A DNA stretch of 64,000 bases from Occallatibacter savannae (GCF_003131205.1 NZ_QFFY01000005.1:496001-560000); one strand, 5' to 3'. Positions 52,251 to 61,629 are shown, counted from the first letter of the stretch. Translations and numbers: made by a program. The notes: generated by a model not told the origin, from the letters alone.

Positions 52251-52778
52251 TCAAAGCTGGTCGTACAGAGTCGTGTTCCTGTACCCAAGTAGCGTGACCA
52301 GCGTCCAGATCGCCAGCGCGGTCCCGATCGGGATCTTCAGAATGCTTAGAAACGCCGCAACGATGGCCACAACGCGTCCCCAGGGCGCACGTTCCATCAG
52401 CCCCCATCCCGCAACAAACGCCAGAGCCGCCCGCAGGATCACCATCACCCACGCGAAGTGCAAGATCGCCGGGCCAAATTCCGGTCCGAACGGGAAGCCC
52501 CCGTGTGCCCAGGGTCCGCGCATCCACGGTCCAAACCCGCCGTTGAGGAACGAACTCGCAAATGACAGGCCAATCATCCCGGTCACCAGCACCAGTCCGC
52601 CATAGATAAACCACACCGTGCTTAAAGCGCGCACGCGGTTGGCATAGTTCGCCAGCTCAAACGCAATGTTCGGAATTGGCGGAGCAGGCGGAGGAGGGAC
52701 CGAAGCTGTGGGACGGCCGCAATGCGCACAGACCTGCTGCCCTGGTGTAATTTGCTGACCACATCCGCTGCAGTACAT
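52251..52778 (-). CDS. Zinc-ribbon membrane protein
   Basis: The 175-residue product has an N-terminal zinc ribbon (CSGCGQQI, then CAHCGR), a Pro-rich linker, and four hydrophobic segments. The ATG at 52778 has GGGAGG upstream; the longer open frame lacks a site. Such proteins are widespread and unnamed. It is convergent with the CadC-like gene, with three bases between stops. Confidence 0.7.
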   Translation of the reverse strand: MYCSGCGQQITPGQQVCAHCGRPTASVPPPPAPPIPNIAFELANYANRVRALSTVWFIYGGLVLVTGMIGLSFASSFLNGGFGPWMRGPWAHGGFPFGPEFGPAILHFAWVMVILRAALAFVAGWGLMERAPWGRVVAIVAAFLSILKIPIGTALAIWTLVTLLGYRNTTLYDQL

Positions 52779-52860
52779 CTTCGACCTCCCCGCGTGAACC
52801 GCCATTCTAATCGCCGCAACAGCACAAAGGCGACCCGGGCCCGCTCGGTTCCAGGCTGCC

Positions 52861-54042
52861 CTACTCCGGCTGATTGTGGTTACGCAGTGCCGGCTTGATT
52901 CGTTCCCAACGCTCCTCATGGCGGTCATCGCGCAACACCAGCCCCGTGACCCGCCCCTGCGGGTCCCGTTCCACGCCGATTCGCGTGATGCTGCTCCCAT
53001 TTGGGTAGAACAGTACGTTCAGGGACTCCGCCGCCAATTCGGTGATCTCACCGTAGTGGTTCTTCTGGAACAGATCGTCTCCCTGGTGGAAAAGGGACAC
53101 CACCACAAGCCCGCGCTTGTCCACGAAATCTCCTGCAAATGCATCCAGCTGCGCGGGTGCCAGCTTCAGTGCCGGCGGATGCAGCGGAATGACGGTTCGT
53201 TCCGCAAAGGGCGGCGCGCTTTTCGTCTCCACGTGATGTGAAAGCAGCCACTTGGGAAGTTCCGGCTCAAGGTACGCCCGGGTCCAGCAATCGTGCCTCA
53301 GTCCCAGGTACAACCAGAACCGAACCCGGCCTCCAGCCGACTTCAGCGCAGCGTACAGCAGTTCGTCCTGCCGGGGAACAACGATGTTGTCGTCCGCTCC
53401 ATGAAACAGCCACATTGGAATCCTGCTCGTCGCCTGCGCATACTCCGTTGCCAGCTTCGGAGCTTGCTGCCAGCGTTCCGGAGCGTAACTCCAGAAGATC
53501 CCACCCGCCGCAATCGCCGCCGCCGCCCAGCGCGTCGGATACGTCCGCGCCAGTTCCCACGCGCCATAACCGCCCATCGACAACCCCGACAGATAGGTTC
53601 TGGCCGGATCGCCGTGGAACTCCGCAGTCTCCTGGTCGAGCTCAGCCATCGCCATCGCCAGCATGTCTTTGTCGGTCCAGTATCGGTCGATCGAGCACTG
53701 CGGCATAACCACCACGAACGGCCACCGTTCCGGATGATCCCGCATCGCCTGCGGCAGGCCGATCTGAGTCTGCCACATGCCTTCCTGTCCGCGCTCGCCT
53801 CGGCCATGCAGGAAGAGGATCACCGGCCACAGCTTGCGATCGTCACGCCGCCACTCTTCTGGGAGGTACACCTGGTACCGATATATGTTTGCGCCAATCT
53901 GGATCCTGCGATTGAGGAAACCCGTCTCCTGGGCCGGATGTCTGCGCGAGTCTTCCTTCCCCGCGGCGGCACACATCCGTGGCGCGGCCGCCCCCCACAG
54001 CAAGATAAGGAGGGCCGCGAACATTTTCAGAGAGCGGTGCAT
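52861..54042 (-). CDS. Secreted alpha/beta hydrolase, esterase/prolyl oligopeptidase-like
   Basis: The 393-residue protein has a signal peptide (residues 1-25). An esterase D / PHB depolymerase-like core follows: VILFLHGRGERG oxyanion region, GLSMGGYGAWELA nucleophile, an Asp in FHGADDNIV and a His in LGLRHDCW. Residues about 295-385 are a separate C-terminal domain with GDFVDKRGLVVV. It probably cleaves ester bonds outside the cytoplasm; substrate unknown. Confidence 0.82.
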   Translation of the reverse strand: MHRSLKMFAALLILLWGAAAPRMCAAAGKEDSRRHPAQETGFLNRRIQIGANIYRYQVYLPEEWRRDDRKLWPVILFLHGRGERGQEGMWQTQIGLPQAMRDHPERWPFVVVMPQCSIDRYWTDKDMLAMAMAELDQETAEFHGDPARTYLSGLSMGGYGAWELARTYPTRWAAAAIAAGGIFWSYAPERWQQAPKLATEYAQATSRIPMWLFHGADDNIVVPRQDELLYAALKSAGGRVRFWLYLGLRHDCWTRAYLEPELPKWLLSHHVETKSAPPFAERTVIPLHPPALKLAPAQLDAFAGDFVDKRGLVVVSLFHQGDDLFQKNHYGEITELAAESLNVLFYPNGSSITRIGVERDPQGRVTGLVLRDDRHEERWERIKPALRNHNQPE

Positions 54043-54095
54043 AGGCTCACAACATCATAGTGCTTCGCGAAGTTGGCGGAGTCACTGTCGCGCGG

Positions 54096-55739
54096 CTAGT
54101 GTCCATCTTCAGTCGACTTGATGAACCCCGCTACGTCGCCGCGGAACTGCTTCAGAACATCCTCGTTCACGTAGATCATGTGGCCCGCCTCGTAGTAGTG
54201 GTAGCTGATGTTCGACTGCAGCGCCTTGGGAATCTGCAGATGATGCATCTCGTACACACCCTCGAAATATGGCGTGGCCAGATCGTAGTAGCCTCCCGCC
54301 AGCATGATCTTCATCTTCGGATTCAGCTTCATCCGGAAGGCAAGATCGGGCATCACATTCGCGCCCGTCTCCACATCGTTTGCGGGCGGCCCTTCTGGAG
54401 CATGGTGCCGCAGATCCCAGCTGAAGTCTCCACCCGCCCCCGCGAAGTCCCAGTACGTGCTCTCCTGTCCGTACTTCAGCTCCCGGTGCAGATAGTCGTT
54501 AATAGCCGCGGTCCACGCCGAACTGATCCCTTCGCTCTGCGGATCGTACTCCGCGCCTTCACTCAGCGGATTCAGATCCGGCCCCTGAAATCGCGTATCG
54601 AGCCTTCCAATCGTCGTCTCCTCATCCAACTTCAAAGCCTTCGAGAAGTCGCCTCCCACTACGCGCAGATCTGACCGCATCAGGTAGTCGACACTCAGCC
54701 CCGTGTAGCCGTGAAGCTTCTCGGCAACGGCACGTTTCTCCTCGTCCGTCAGCTCACTCCCTTTCAGCAGGGCAGTCATATACTCCCCGAGTGCGTACTT
54801 CTCCACCTCTTGCAGAAAGGGCTTCAAAGCCGCCGGCTGCGTCGGCAGCTTTTTGAAGTAATAGGCCGTCGCTGCATACGTCGGCAGCGCGAGCGCATAC
54901 GCCTGATCTACGCCCGGATTCCATCTCGGATCATCGACAGAGTTGTCGAAGCTCAGGATCTGCGAGAGCAGCACGATTCCGTTCAGGTCCACGTCGCGCA
55001 GGTCCGCCGCCAGCACTGCCGAACGCGGGGTTCCATAGCTCTCTCCGAACAGATACTTCGGCGAATTCCAGCGATCGTACTTCGAGAGAAACCGGTGAAT
55101 GAATCTCGCAAACGCATGGCCGTCTGCATCGATTCCGTAAAACGCCTTGGCCTTATCCTTTCCAAACGTGCGGCTCAATCCTGTCCCCGGCGCATCGATG
55201 AACACCAGGTCACACGTGTCCAGCAGAGAATACTGATTCTCGATTACCGAATAAGGCGCCGCAGCCTGGTGCTTCGTGTCCGGAACCACCACCCGCCTCG
55301 GGCCAAACGTCCCCAGGTGCAACCACATCGTTGCCGATCCCGGCCCGCCGTTATACAGGAACATCACCGGCCGATGTGCGGCTACGGCGTCCTTCTTGAA
55401 ATAGGCCACGTAGAACATCCGCGCCGTCGCGGGCGCCTCATTTAGATCGGCTGGCACTTTCACGCCCGAATCAGGCAGAATGCTCCCGTTCGCCGCCAGC
55501 GTCGCGTCCTGTGCGCTCGTCGATCCCACCGTGATCGTGCCTGCAATCGCACGGTAGGCCACCGCCTGCCCGCCAATTGTTACCGTGCCTTCTGTGATTG
55601 AGTCGGGAGGAGCCACGGTCTGAACCGCCGGACTTTCCTTCGCCTTGTCCTTGTCCTGAGCGACACCCTCAACACACAGCAAAAACGCGCCTGCCGCCAG
55701 CACCAGTGCCGCGGTATTCCTGAGCCACTTGGTGGCCAT
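54096..55739 (-). CDS. Secreted S10 family serine carboxypeptidase-like protein
   Basis: The 547-residue protein has a signal peptide (TKWLRNTAALVLAAGAFLLCV). The serine carboxypeptidase motifs are NGGPGSATMWLHLG, LFGESYGTPRSA with the nucleophilic Ser, and GGYYDLATPYF with the Asp. A His in YYEAGHMIY completes the triad. These enzymes remove C-terminal residues at low pH, which suits an acid-soil bacterium. The ATG at 55739 places the signal at the N-terminus; eight more residues are open upstream. Confidence 0.87.
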   Translation of the reverse strand: MATKWLRNTAALVLAAGAFLLCVEGVAQDKDKAKESPAVQTVAPPDSITEGTVTIGGQAVAYRAIAGTITVGSTSAQDATLAANGSILPDSGVKVPADLNEAPATARMFYVAYFKKDAVAAHRPVMFLYNGGPGSATMWLHLGTFGPRRVVVPDTKHQAAAPYSVIENQYSLLDTCDLVFIDAPGTGLSRTFGKDKAKAFYGIDADGHAFARFIHRFLSKYDRWNSPKYLFGESYGTPRSAVLAADLRDVDLNGIVLLSQILSFDNSVDDPRWNPGVDQAYALALPTYAATAYYFKKLPTQPAALKPFLQEVEKYALGEYMTALLKGSELTDEEKRAVAEKLHGYTGLSVDYLMRSDLRVVGGDFSKALKLDEETTIGRLDTRFQGPDLNPLSEGAEYDPQSEGISSAWTAAINDYLHRELKYGQESTYWDFAGAGGDFSWDLRHHAPEGPPANDVETGANVMPDLAFRMKLNPKMKIMLAGGYYDLATPYFEGVYEMHHLQIPKALQSNISYHYYEAGHMIYVNEDVLKQFRGDVAGFIKSTEDGH

Positions 55740-55842
55740 CGATAAAACCTCCGGGAGAACCAATTCTGTTGAGTATAGAGTCTCTGTTTTCCTTCACTCA
55801 TTCCTTATGTGACAGTGTGAAACAATCGAGCCATATCCGCCC

Positions 55843-56811
55843 ATGCCTGACCTCGCGCCCGGAGATGTGCTCGACCACTACCGCATTGACGCGGTTATCG
55901 CGCACACGCAGATGTCCACCCTGTACAAGGCGACAGATCTGAATTCGGGCAGAGAACTGGCGATCAAGCTTCCCACTCCCGAGATGGAGTCCGATCCCGT
56001 CCTCGTCGAGCGCTTCGAGCGCGAGCAGGAGATCGGCCAGCAGCTCGAGCACCCCGGCATTGTCATGACATTCAACCACGAACAGCGCAGTCGCCCCTAT
56101 ATGGCCATCGAATGGGTCGCGGGCCGGCTACTGCGCACAGTTCTGAATGAAGAGAAGAAACTCTCCGTGGAACGCGCATCGACTCTCGCTCACCGCATCT
56201 GCGACGCGCTCGACTACATGCACAAGCACGGCATCGTGCACCGCGATCTGAAGCCGGAGAACATCATGGTCGACGACAATGATCAGATCAAGCTCATCGA
56301 CTTCGGCATCGCCATGAAAGAAGACGCCCGCCGCCTCACGTTCGTAAACGTCTCATCTCTGCTCGGCACTCCCGACTACATCTCTCCCGAACAGGTAAAG
56401 GGCGCGCGCGGCGATCAACGCAGCGACATCTACTCCATGGGCATCATCTTCTACGAGATGCTCACCGGCCGCGTTCCCTTTGTTGGCCCCAACCCGCTCG
56501 CCGTCATGAACGAACGCGTCCTCAACGACGTCAAGCCACCGCGCGACCTCAATCCCGAGATCTCGCCCGAACTCGAAGAGATTCTCTATCGCGCCCTTGA
56601 GCGCGAGCCGCGTCATCGCTACGCCACCGCAAGCGAGATGATGTGGGACCTCGAGCACCAGGAGCAGGTTGGAGTCGAACCACGGGGCGTCCGCTCCACC
56701 GCTCACACAAACAAGCGCTCCGCATCGCGCAACAAGCTCCTGCTCTACGCCGCGCTCGTCATCGTCCCCATCCTGCTGTTCGCAGTGATGCTTATCCTGT
56801 CCAGGCGATAG
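55843..56811 (+). CDS. Serine/threonine protein kinase, membrane-anchored, with degenerate P-loop
   Basis: The 322-residue kinase has the ATP-lysine (AIKL, Lys42), HRDLKPEN with catalytic Asp, DFG, SPEQ and DIYSMGIIFYEM. The glycine-rich loop normally reads GxGxxG, but residues 20-25 are AHTQMS, with all three glycines lost. It ends in a 20-residue transmembrane helix (LLLYAALVIVPILLFAVMLIL) and RR, so it has no extracellular sensor. A subfamily of bacterial Hanks kinases has a related AxxGMA loop, so activity may persist. It is convergent with the TPR gene. Confidence 0.88.
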   Translation: MPDLAPGDVLDHYRIDAVIAHTQMSTLYKATDLNSGRELAIKLPTPEMESDPVLVERFEREQEIGQQLEHPGIVMTFNHEQRSRPYMAIEWVAGRLLRTVLNEEKKLSVERASTLAHRICDALDYMHKHGIVHRDLKPENIMVDDNDQIKLIDFGIAMKEDARRLTFVNVSSLLGTPDYISPEQVKGARGDQRSDIYSMGIIFYEMLTGRVPFVGPNPLAVMNERVLNDVKPPRDLNPEISPELEEILYRALEREPRHRYATASEMMWDLEHQEQVGVEPRGVRSTAHTNKRSASRNKLLLYAALVIVPILLFAVMLILSRR

Positions 56812-56843
56812 CTACTTGAGTTTTGACCGGCAAATAACGCCTC

Positions 56844-56878
56844 AGAACTGATAACCGAAAACTGGTGACTGATAACTT
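56844..56878 (-). repeat. Heptamer tandem repeat, five units, after the TPR gene stop
   Basis: Five 7-base units (AGAACTG, ATAACCG, AAAACTG, GTGACTG, ATAACTT) run up to three bases before the stop codon at 56882-56884 on the minus strand. They share the AACTG/AACCG core of the arrays at 36089 and 41497 in a more diverged form. Confidence 0.65.
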
Positions 56879-56881
56879 CCC

Positions 56882-57643
56882 TCACGCCGTCAGTCTCTTC
56901 AGCGTCTTCTTCGCTCGTCGCGACCACGGTCTTTCCCGCCGCCGCAGGTACCGCGGCATGGTCGGCTCCTTATCAAGCACCTTCTGTGCCCATTCGCGCG
57001 CCTCGGCATTGCGCCCTTCCGACGCCAGCAAGTCCGCGAAATTGAGATACGTCTCTGACAGAGTGGAGGTAACAGTCACGCGCCGAAAGAGCGCCTCCGC
57101 CTTCTCCTTCTGTCCTGTCAGCGCATAAGCCTGCGCCAGCAAAGCGGGAGCGCGATTGAAGTCGTAGTCCGGCTCCTTTGCGACCACTTTCTCGAGATCG
57201 GGTAATGCCGCCGGGGCATCGCCCAGCAGAATCGCACACACGCCCCGCCGGTAGAAGCAGTCGAGCGTCGTCGCCCGCGCATCGATGGCTCTGCCGAACG
57301 CAGCCCGCGCCTGCTGCAGCTTTCCATCCTCCATGTAGAGCTCGCCAAGCTCCTCAAGATTTCCAACAGATGGATTGTCGCGAATCATCAGCTCGAGCGC
57401 CGCAATCCGTTTCCGCCGCGAGATTCCCTTGAAAGATTGGTTCAACAGTCCAGCGTCCGGAATCACTTCCGCGAAAATGTAAACCAGCGCGCCGACGGGG
57501 CCTAGAAACAGAATGATGTAAAGCCAGTACGTATCAGGCCGCCTGCGGATAAAATGCACGATCGCTACAATCTGGAGAATCAAACCCAGGGGTAGAAGAG
57601 ACGCGTCAGCATTCCCATTGGACTGACCCTTTACGCTGAACAT
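56882..57643 (-). CDS. Membrane-anchored tetratricopeptide repeat protein
   Basis: The 253-residue protein has two N-terminal hydrophobic segments (residues 14-32 and 40-60), arranged like the 'PLDc-N' anchor. TPR units of about 34 residues follow, with NLEELGELYMEDGKLQQARAAFGRAI, CFYRRGVCAILLGDAPAALPDLEKVV and LLAQAYALTGQKEKAEALFRRV. TPRs hold partner proteins; none is identified. A heptamer array follows its stop. It is convergent with the kinase gene. Confidence 0.82.
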   Translation of the reverse strand: MFSVKGQSNGNADASLLPLGLILQIVAIVHFIRRRPDTYWLYIILFLGPVGALVYIFAEVIPDAGLLNQSFKGISRRKRIAALELMIRDNPSVGNLEELGELYMEDGKLQQARAAFGRAIDARATTLDCFYRRGVCAILLGDAPAALPDLEKVVAKEPDYDFNRAPALLAQAYALTGQKEKAEALFRRVTVTSTLSETYLNFADLLASEGRNAEAREWAQKVLDKEPTMPRYLRRRERPWSRRAKKTLKRLTA

Positions 57644-57756
57644 GGATTCCTGCCGCCAAGCTTACCCCAAATCCACCCCGCCAGCGCAGCCCACTTTCGT
57701 GCGATGCGTCGCCCTTATTTGAACCGACAGCCTCTATCCACCGCCTTGTTACTCCC

Positions 57757-57798
57757 TACTCTCTCTTCCGAGTCTCGAGTCCCGAGTCCCTAGTCCCT
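57757..57798 (-). repeat. Heptamer tandem repeat after the ammonium transporter stop
   Basis: Units AGTCTCG, AGTCCCG, AGTCCCT and AGTCCCT (57771-57798) are contiguous, with two more diverged units before them. Their last base is six bases before the stop codon of the transporter gene (57805-57807, minus strand). The sequence differs from the AACTG family, but period and placement are the same. Confidence 0.7.
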
Positions 57799-57804
57799 GC
57801 TACT

Positions 57805-59091
57805 TCACCGGTACGACTCATCCCGATGCACCACAAACTCCGGGTACGCATTCCCGCCCAGTTCATGCAGGTCCATCCCCAATCGCTCCCCATCGGCATC
57901 CACACGGAATGCGATCACCCAGTCCAGCAGCCAGAACAAACCGTAGACGACAGGCAGCATCAGCCCCAGCAGCGTCGACACTCCGACCAGTTGCGCCGCA
58001 GCCTGCCCTGCCGCCGGCGCGAACACTCCAGCCGCGATCAATCCCCACAGCCCCGCCGCTCCATGCACGCTGACCGCACCCGAGGGATCGTCAATCGATA
58101 ACACCAGTTCGAACGACTCAACCATCAGTGGAGTAACGATCCCCGCTACCAGCCCGACAAACAATGCAGCCAGCGGTGGAACAACTCCGGCACAAGCGCT
58201 CGACGTCACCAGTCCCGCAAGCCATCCGTTCGCGCATAGGCTCGCATCCGGCTTGCCGAACCGAACTCGCGTAACAGAGAACGTCGCCACCAGCGCAGCC
58301 GTCGCAGCCAGCACTGTATTGATCGCCACCACCACCAGCTTCGACGGCGCAGCGTTCAACCACAGCAGCGCTCCCGCCATGTTCCACGCCAGCCACCCCA
58401 CCAGCGCCACAAGCGAACCGAACAGCACATACACAACGTTGTGCCCCGGCATTGCCGTCGATAACCCCTCGCGCGGAAACTTGCCTTTCCGTGGTCCCGC
58501 AATCCAGATCACCGCCAGCGCCGCCAAGCCGCCCAGCATATGAATCGGGCCCGCTCCGCCTCCATCTGCAAATCCACCCGCCATCGAGAAATTCGTTCCC
58601 AGTTGCGCGAGCCAACCGCTCCACGCCCAATGCGCTGCCAGCGGAAACACAGCAGCTCCAAGTACCGCCGCAATCCCCGCTCCTGCCGGAAGCCGCAGCC
58701 GGTCTGCACCCGATCCCCAGGGAATCATCGCTACCATCGCCACCGACAGCACCTCGAACAGCAGCATCAGCTGATCGCGTGCCGGCGCTGAAGCCAATCC
58801 CGCGCCGAAGAGTCTTCCCGCTCCAGCCCAGTCCCACGCCTTTCCAGCCGCGTGCAGCACCAGATCCTTATCGCCTCCGCTCGCGATCGCCCACCCCGCC
58901 AGCACAAACGCAATCACCGCCGTCGAAATCACCACCAGCGTTCCCAGCGCCGACTGCATCGCCGAACGCGACCGGCCCAGTCCCACATTCACCAGTGCCA
59001 GCCCCGCAATCGCCATCGGCGCAAGCAGCAGCAACACGAGCGTCAGAGCGAACGAAGTTTCGGGATAGGGAACCGGCGCAAGCGGCGTCAT
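57805..59091 (-). CDS. amt: Ammonium transporter (Amt family)
   Basis: The 428-residue protein has about eleven transmembrane helices. It contains family motifs: FADGGGAGPIHMLGGLAALAVIW with the first channel His, DDPSGAVSVHGAAGLWG with the second, and LLGLMLPVVYGLFW. It imports ammonium across the inner membrane. The ATG at 59091 overlaps the stop of a 59-residue membrane protein gene (ATGA), replacing the P-II gene glnK that often accompanies amt. A 25-codon upstream extension of the frame lies inside that small gene. Confidence 0.9.
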   Translation of the reverse strand: MTPLAPVPYPETSFALTLVLLLLAPMAIAGLALVNVGLGRSRSAMQSALGTLVVISTAVIAFVLAGWAIASGGDKDLVLHAAGKAWDWAGAGRLFGAGLASAPARDQLMLLFEVLSVAMVAMIPWGSGADRLRLPAGAGIAAVLGAAVFPLAAHWAWSGWLAQLGTNFSMAGGFADGGGAGPIHMLGGLAALAVIWIAGPRKGKFPREGLSTAMPGHNVVYVLFGSLVALVGWLAWNMAGALLWLNAAPSKLVVVAINTVLAATAALVATFSVTRVRFGKPDASLCANGWLAGLVTSSACAGVVPPLAALFVGLVAGIVTPLMVESFELVLSIDDPSGAVSVHGAAGLWGLIAAGVFAPAAGQAAAQLVGVSTLLGLMLPVVYGLFWLLDWVIAFRVDADGERLGMDLHELGGNAYPEFVVHRDESYR

Positions 59092-59267
59092 CGATTCTCG
59101 CTCCGTAACTGCATGTGTCCGCGCACTGCTACCCCCAGCCCCATCGCCTCCACCGCGAGACCGCACAGCACAAACGCGGTGCGCTGCGCCGCGCCCGGAA
59201 ACAGCACGATCGCTGCCACGGTGAGAAAAAAGCCCGCTGGCATCACCAGCAATCCTGCATATTTCAT
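59088..59267 (-). CDS. 59-residue membrane protein coupled to amt
   Basis: A short frame starts with ATG at 59267 after AAGGGA and ends in TGA at 59088-59090, overlapping the amt start. The product has two transmembrane segments (LLVMPAGFFLTVAAIVLF and TAFVLCGLAVEAMGLGVAV) and a short charged tail (RGHMQLRSENR). It is below common ORF length cut-offs. Tight coupling suggests it assists or regulates the transporter. The family is unknown to me. Confidence 0.72.
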   Translation of the reverse strand: MKYAGLLVMPAGFFLTVAAIVLFPGAAQRTAFVLCGLAVEAMGLGVAVRGHMQLRSENR

Positions 59268-59479
59268 GATTTCGTCCCTTCAGAAAATCAATTGACTGGA
59301 CAACTGCGCGCAGGCAAAAACCCGCAATGCAATCAAAAGAAATGTCTGGAAGATAACTGGATGTGGAACTTCTTCATAGATTCTAAATGCGTCGGTTGCT
59401 ACTGTTAACGTGATTTGCGCCACACTTCGAAGTGCTTCGTAGAGCGCTTCGCATTCCCCTTACCCCGGAGGCTGTACTC

Positions 59480-59851
59480 ATGTCGCTACTCAACCGGCTG
59501 ATTCAAAATCTGGTTCAGAACCAGCTGGGAGCTATCTTTGTGCTCATCGTAGCCGCATTCCTTGAGGCATGGGGCGATTCCTTCTTTCAATCCGCTTTCT
59601 ACCGCTCCGCCGGAGCATCACGCGTCATCGCAATCTGTTCAGGAGCGCTCGTGCTCGCACTCTACGGTTCCACCGTGAACCTTCCGCGCTGGGACTTCGG
59701 CAAACTCCTCGGCGTGTATGTCGTGCTCTTCTTCCTCGCGGCCCAACTCCTTGCGAAGATCCGTTTCGGCCAGTCGCCCACGATGCCCATCTACGCCGGA
59801 GGCTCTCTCATCGTCATCGGCGGCTTTGTCGTCGCCTTCTGGAAAGCATGA
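59480..59851 (+). CDS. Small four-helix membrane protein
   Basis: The 123-residue product has about four transmembrane segments, starting with LGAIFVLIVAAFLEAWGDSFF. It has a weak resemblance in layout to YnfA/small-multidrug-resistance proteins (a Glu in helix 1, a GVYVVLFFLAAQLLAKIRF third helix, and a last helix GGSLIVIGGFVVAFW), but I cannot confirm the family. The ATG at 59480 follows a GGAGG at 59467-59471. It is divergent from the amt unit. Confidence 0.6.
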   Translation: MSLLNRLIQNLVQNQLGAIFVLIVAAFLEAWGDSFFQSAFYRSAGASRVIAICSGALVLALYGSTVNLPRWDFGKLLGVYVVLFFLAAQLLAKIRFGQSPTMPIYAGGSLIVIGGFVVAFWKA

Positions 59852-59916
59852 GATCGCCGCGCGGTTCTAGTCCATCGCGATAGACTTCTGCCTGTCACAA
59901 TGAACCCGAAAAACAT

Positions 59917-61629
59917 ATGTTGAAGCCCGCCTCCGCCTTTCTCTCGCTGCTTTTCATCTCCGTTGCTTGCACTGCGCAGCGAATCGAAGTGACCATACCG
60001 TCGGCAAAGCCGCTAAACGGTCATCTCATCCTTGTCATCGCAAAAAATGACAATCCTGAACCGCGCAACCAGCTCAGCGAAACCTACGACTCCGCGCAGG
60101 GTTTCGGCGTTGATGCAGAGAACGTCGCGCCCGGCACCCCCCTCGTTATCGACGCCAAAACCTTCGGCTATCCTCGTCGCTCGCTCGCCAGCCTCGACCC
60201 CGGCGATTACTACGTCCAGGCTGTCTTTAACGTCTACGAGCAGTTCCATCTCGCCTCAGGTAAAACTGTTTGGCTTCCGCCCGACAAGGGCGAAGGCCAG
60301 CACTGGAATCTCAAGCCCGGCAATCCCTTCAACAAGCCGCAGAAGATCCATCTCGATCCAAAATCTACCGCCTCCATCAAACTCACCCTCGATCAAACCA
60401 TTCCATCACTCGAAGGAACGCCGCGCGACCCGCTCGTCATCGCGCAACAGCAGCCAACCGCGAAGTGGCTTAGATACGAGCGCTTCAAGAGCGACAAACT
60501 TAGCGCCTTCTGGGGACGCGACATGTACCTCGGCGCCTGGGTCCTGCTTCCCGACGGCTTCGACGAGCATCCCGATGCGAAATACCCGGTCATCGTCTAT
60601 CAGGACCACTACCATCCAGCCATCGGTCCCGCGCAGTTCACCGCCGTTGCTCCGACCGATCCCAAGTCGCCTGACTTCCGCCGCCAGCAGATCGGCTACC
60701 GCCTCTATCAGGACTGGATCTCCGGCCGCCTTCCGCGCGTCATCCTCATCTACGTCCAAAACGCGAACCCTTACTACGACGACTCCTATGACGTAGACTC
60801 GTCCAGCGTCGGCCCATACGGATCCGCTATTAACGACGAACTCATTCCCATGCTCGAAAAAAAATACCGCGGCATCGGCCAGGGATGGGCACGCGCCACG
60901 TTCGGCGGATCGACCGGCGGCTGGGAGGCTCTCGCGACGCAGGTCTTCTATCCCGACTTCTACAACGGTGCCTTTGTCGCCTGTCCCGACCCCGTAGATT
61001 TCCACGCCTATCAGGGCATCGATCTCTATAACGACACCAACGCATTCGTCCGCAAAGGCAACTTCGGCGAGGTACCCATCCCCGGCGATCGCAAAACCGA
61101 CGGCTCCATCATCGCGTTGACCGGCGACGAATACGCCTTTGAATACGTCCTCGGCACACACGGCCGATCCACGGAACAGTGGGACATCTGGCAGGCAGTC
61201 TTCTCCCCGATGGGCAACGACGGCTATCCCGCGCAGATCATCGACCCGCAGACCGGCGTCATCGATAAAAAAGTCCTCGCCTTCTGGCACGATCACTACG
61301 ACCTTGCCGCAATCATGAAGCGCGACTGGCCCACCCTCGGTCCCAAGCTCGAAGGCAAACTTCACATTGCCGTCGGCGATGCCGACACCTACTTCCTCAA
61401 CAACGCCGTCCACATGCTCGACAAGCAGCTGCAGGCAACGCGCAACCCGCACTCTGACGCCACCTTCCAGTACGGCCCGGGCATGCCTCACTGCTATACC
61501 GGCGGCCCCGGCGAATACACAATGCAGCAGAACAATGCCGACTGGCTCCAGCGCATTCTCCCCGTTATGACAGACCACATGCTCGCTACGGCTCCCGCCG
61601 GCGCAGACGTGAAGTCCTGGCGCTATTAG
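59917..61629 (+). CDS. Secreted esterase-like protein
   Basis: The 570-residue protein has a signal peptide (ASAFLSLLFISVACTAQ). An N-terminal beta domain (residues 20-160) and a C-terminal esterase fold follow. The core has FGGSTGGWEALATQVFYP (nucleophile Ser), an Asp in AVGDADTYFLNNAV and a late His in GMPHCYTGG. It resembles the putative-esterase group that includes enterochelin esterases and antigen 85 relatives. It probably cleaves an extracellular ester; substrate unknown. Confidence 0.8.
   Translation: MLKPASAFLSLLFISVACTAQRIEVTIPSAKPLNGHLILVIAKNDNPEPRNQLSETYDSAQGFGVDAENVAPGTPLVIDAKTFGYPRRSLASLDPGDYYVQAVFNVYEQFHLASGKTVWLPPDKGEGQHWNLKPGNPFNKPQKIHLDPKSTASIKLTLDQTIPSLEGTPRDPLVIAQQQPTAKWLRYERFKSDKLSAFWGRDMYLGAWVLLPDGFDEHPDAKYPVIVYQDHYHPAIGPAQFTAVAPTDPKSPDFRRQQIGYRLYQDWISGRLPRVILIYVQNANPYYDDSYDVDSSSVGPYGSAINDELIPMLEKKYRGIGQGWARATFGGSTGGWEALATQVFYPDFYNGAFVACPDPVDFHAYQGIDLYNDTNAFVRKGNFGEVPIPGDRKTDGSIIALTGDEYAFEYVLGTHGRSTEQWDIWQAVFSPMGNDGYPAQIIDPQTGVIDKKVLAFWHDHYDLAAIMKRDWPTLGPKLEGKLHIAVGDADTYFLNNAVHMLDKQLQATRNPHSDATFQYGPGMPHCYTGGPGEYTMQQNNADWLQRILPVMTDHMLATAPAGADVKSWRY

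Noticed and set aside
60406..61578. A 390-codon open frame on the minus strand
   Set aside because: It is antisense to the esterase-like gene, which has a signal peptide and a nucleophile motif; the antisense product is composition-biased without motifs.
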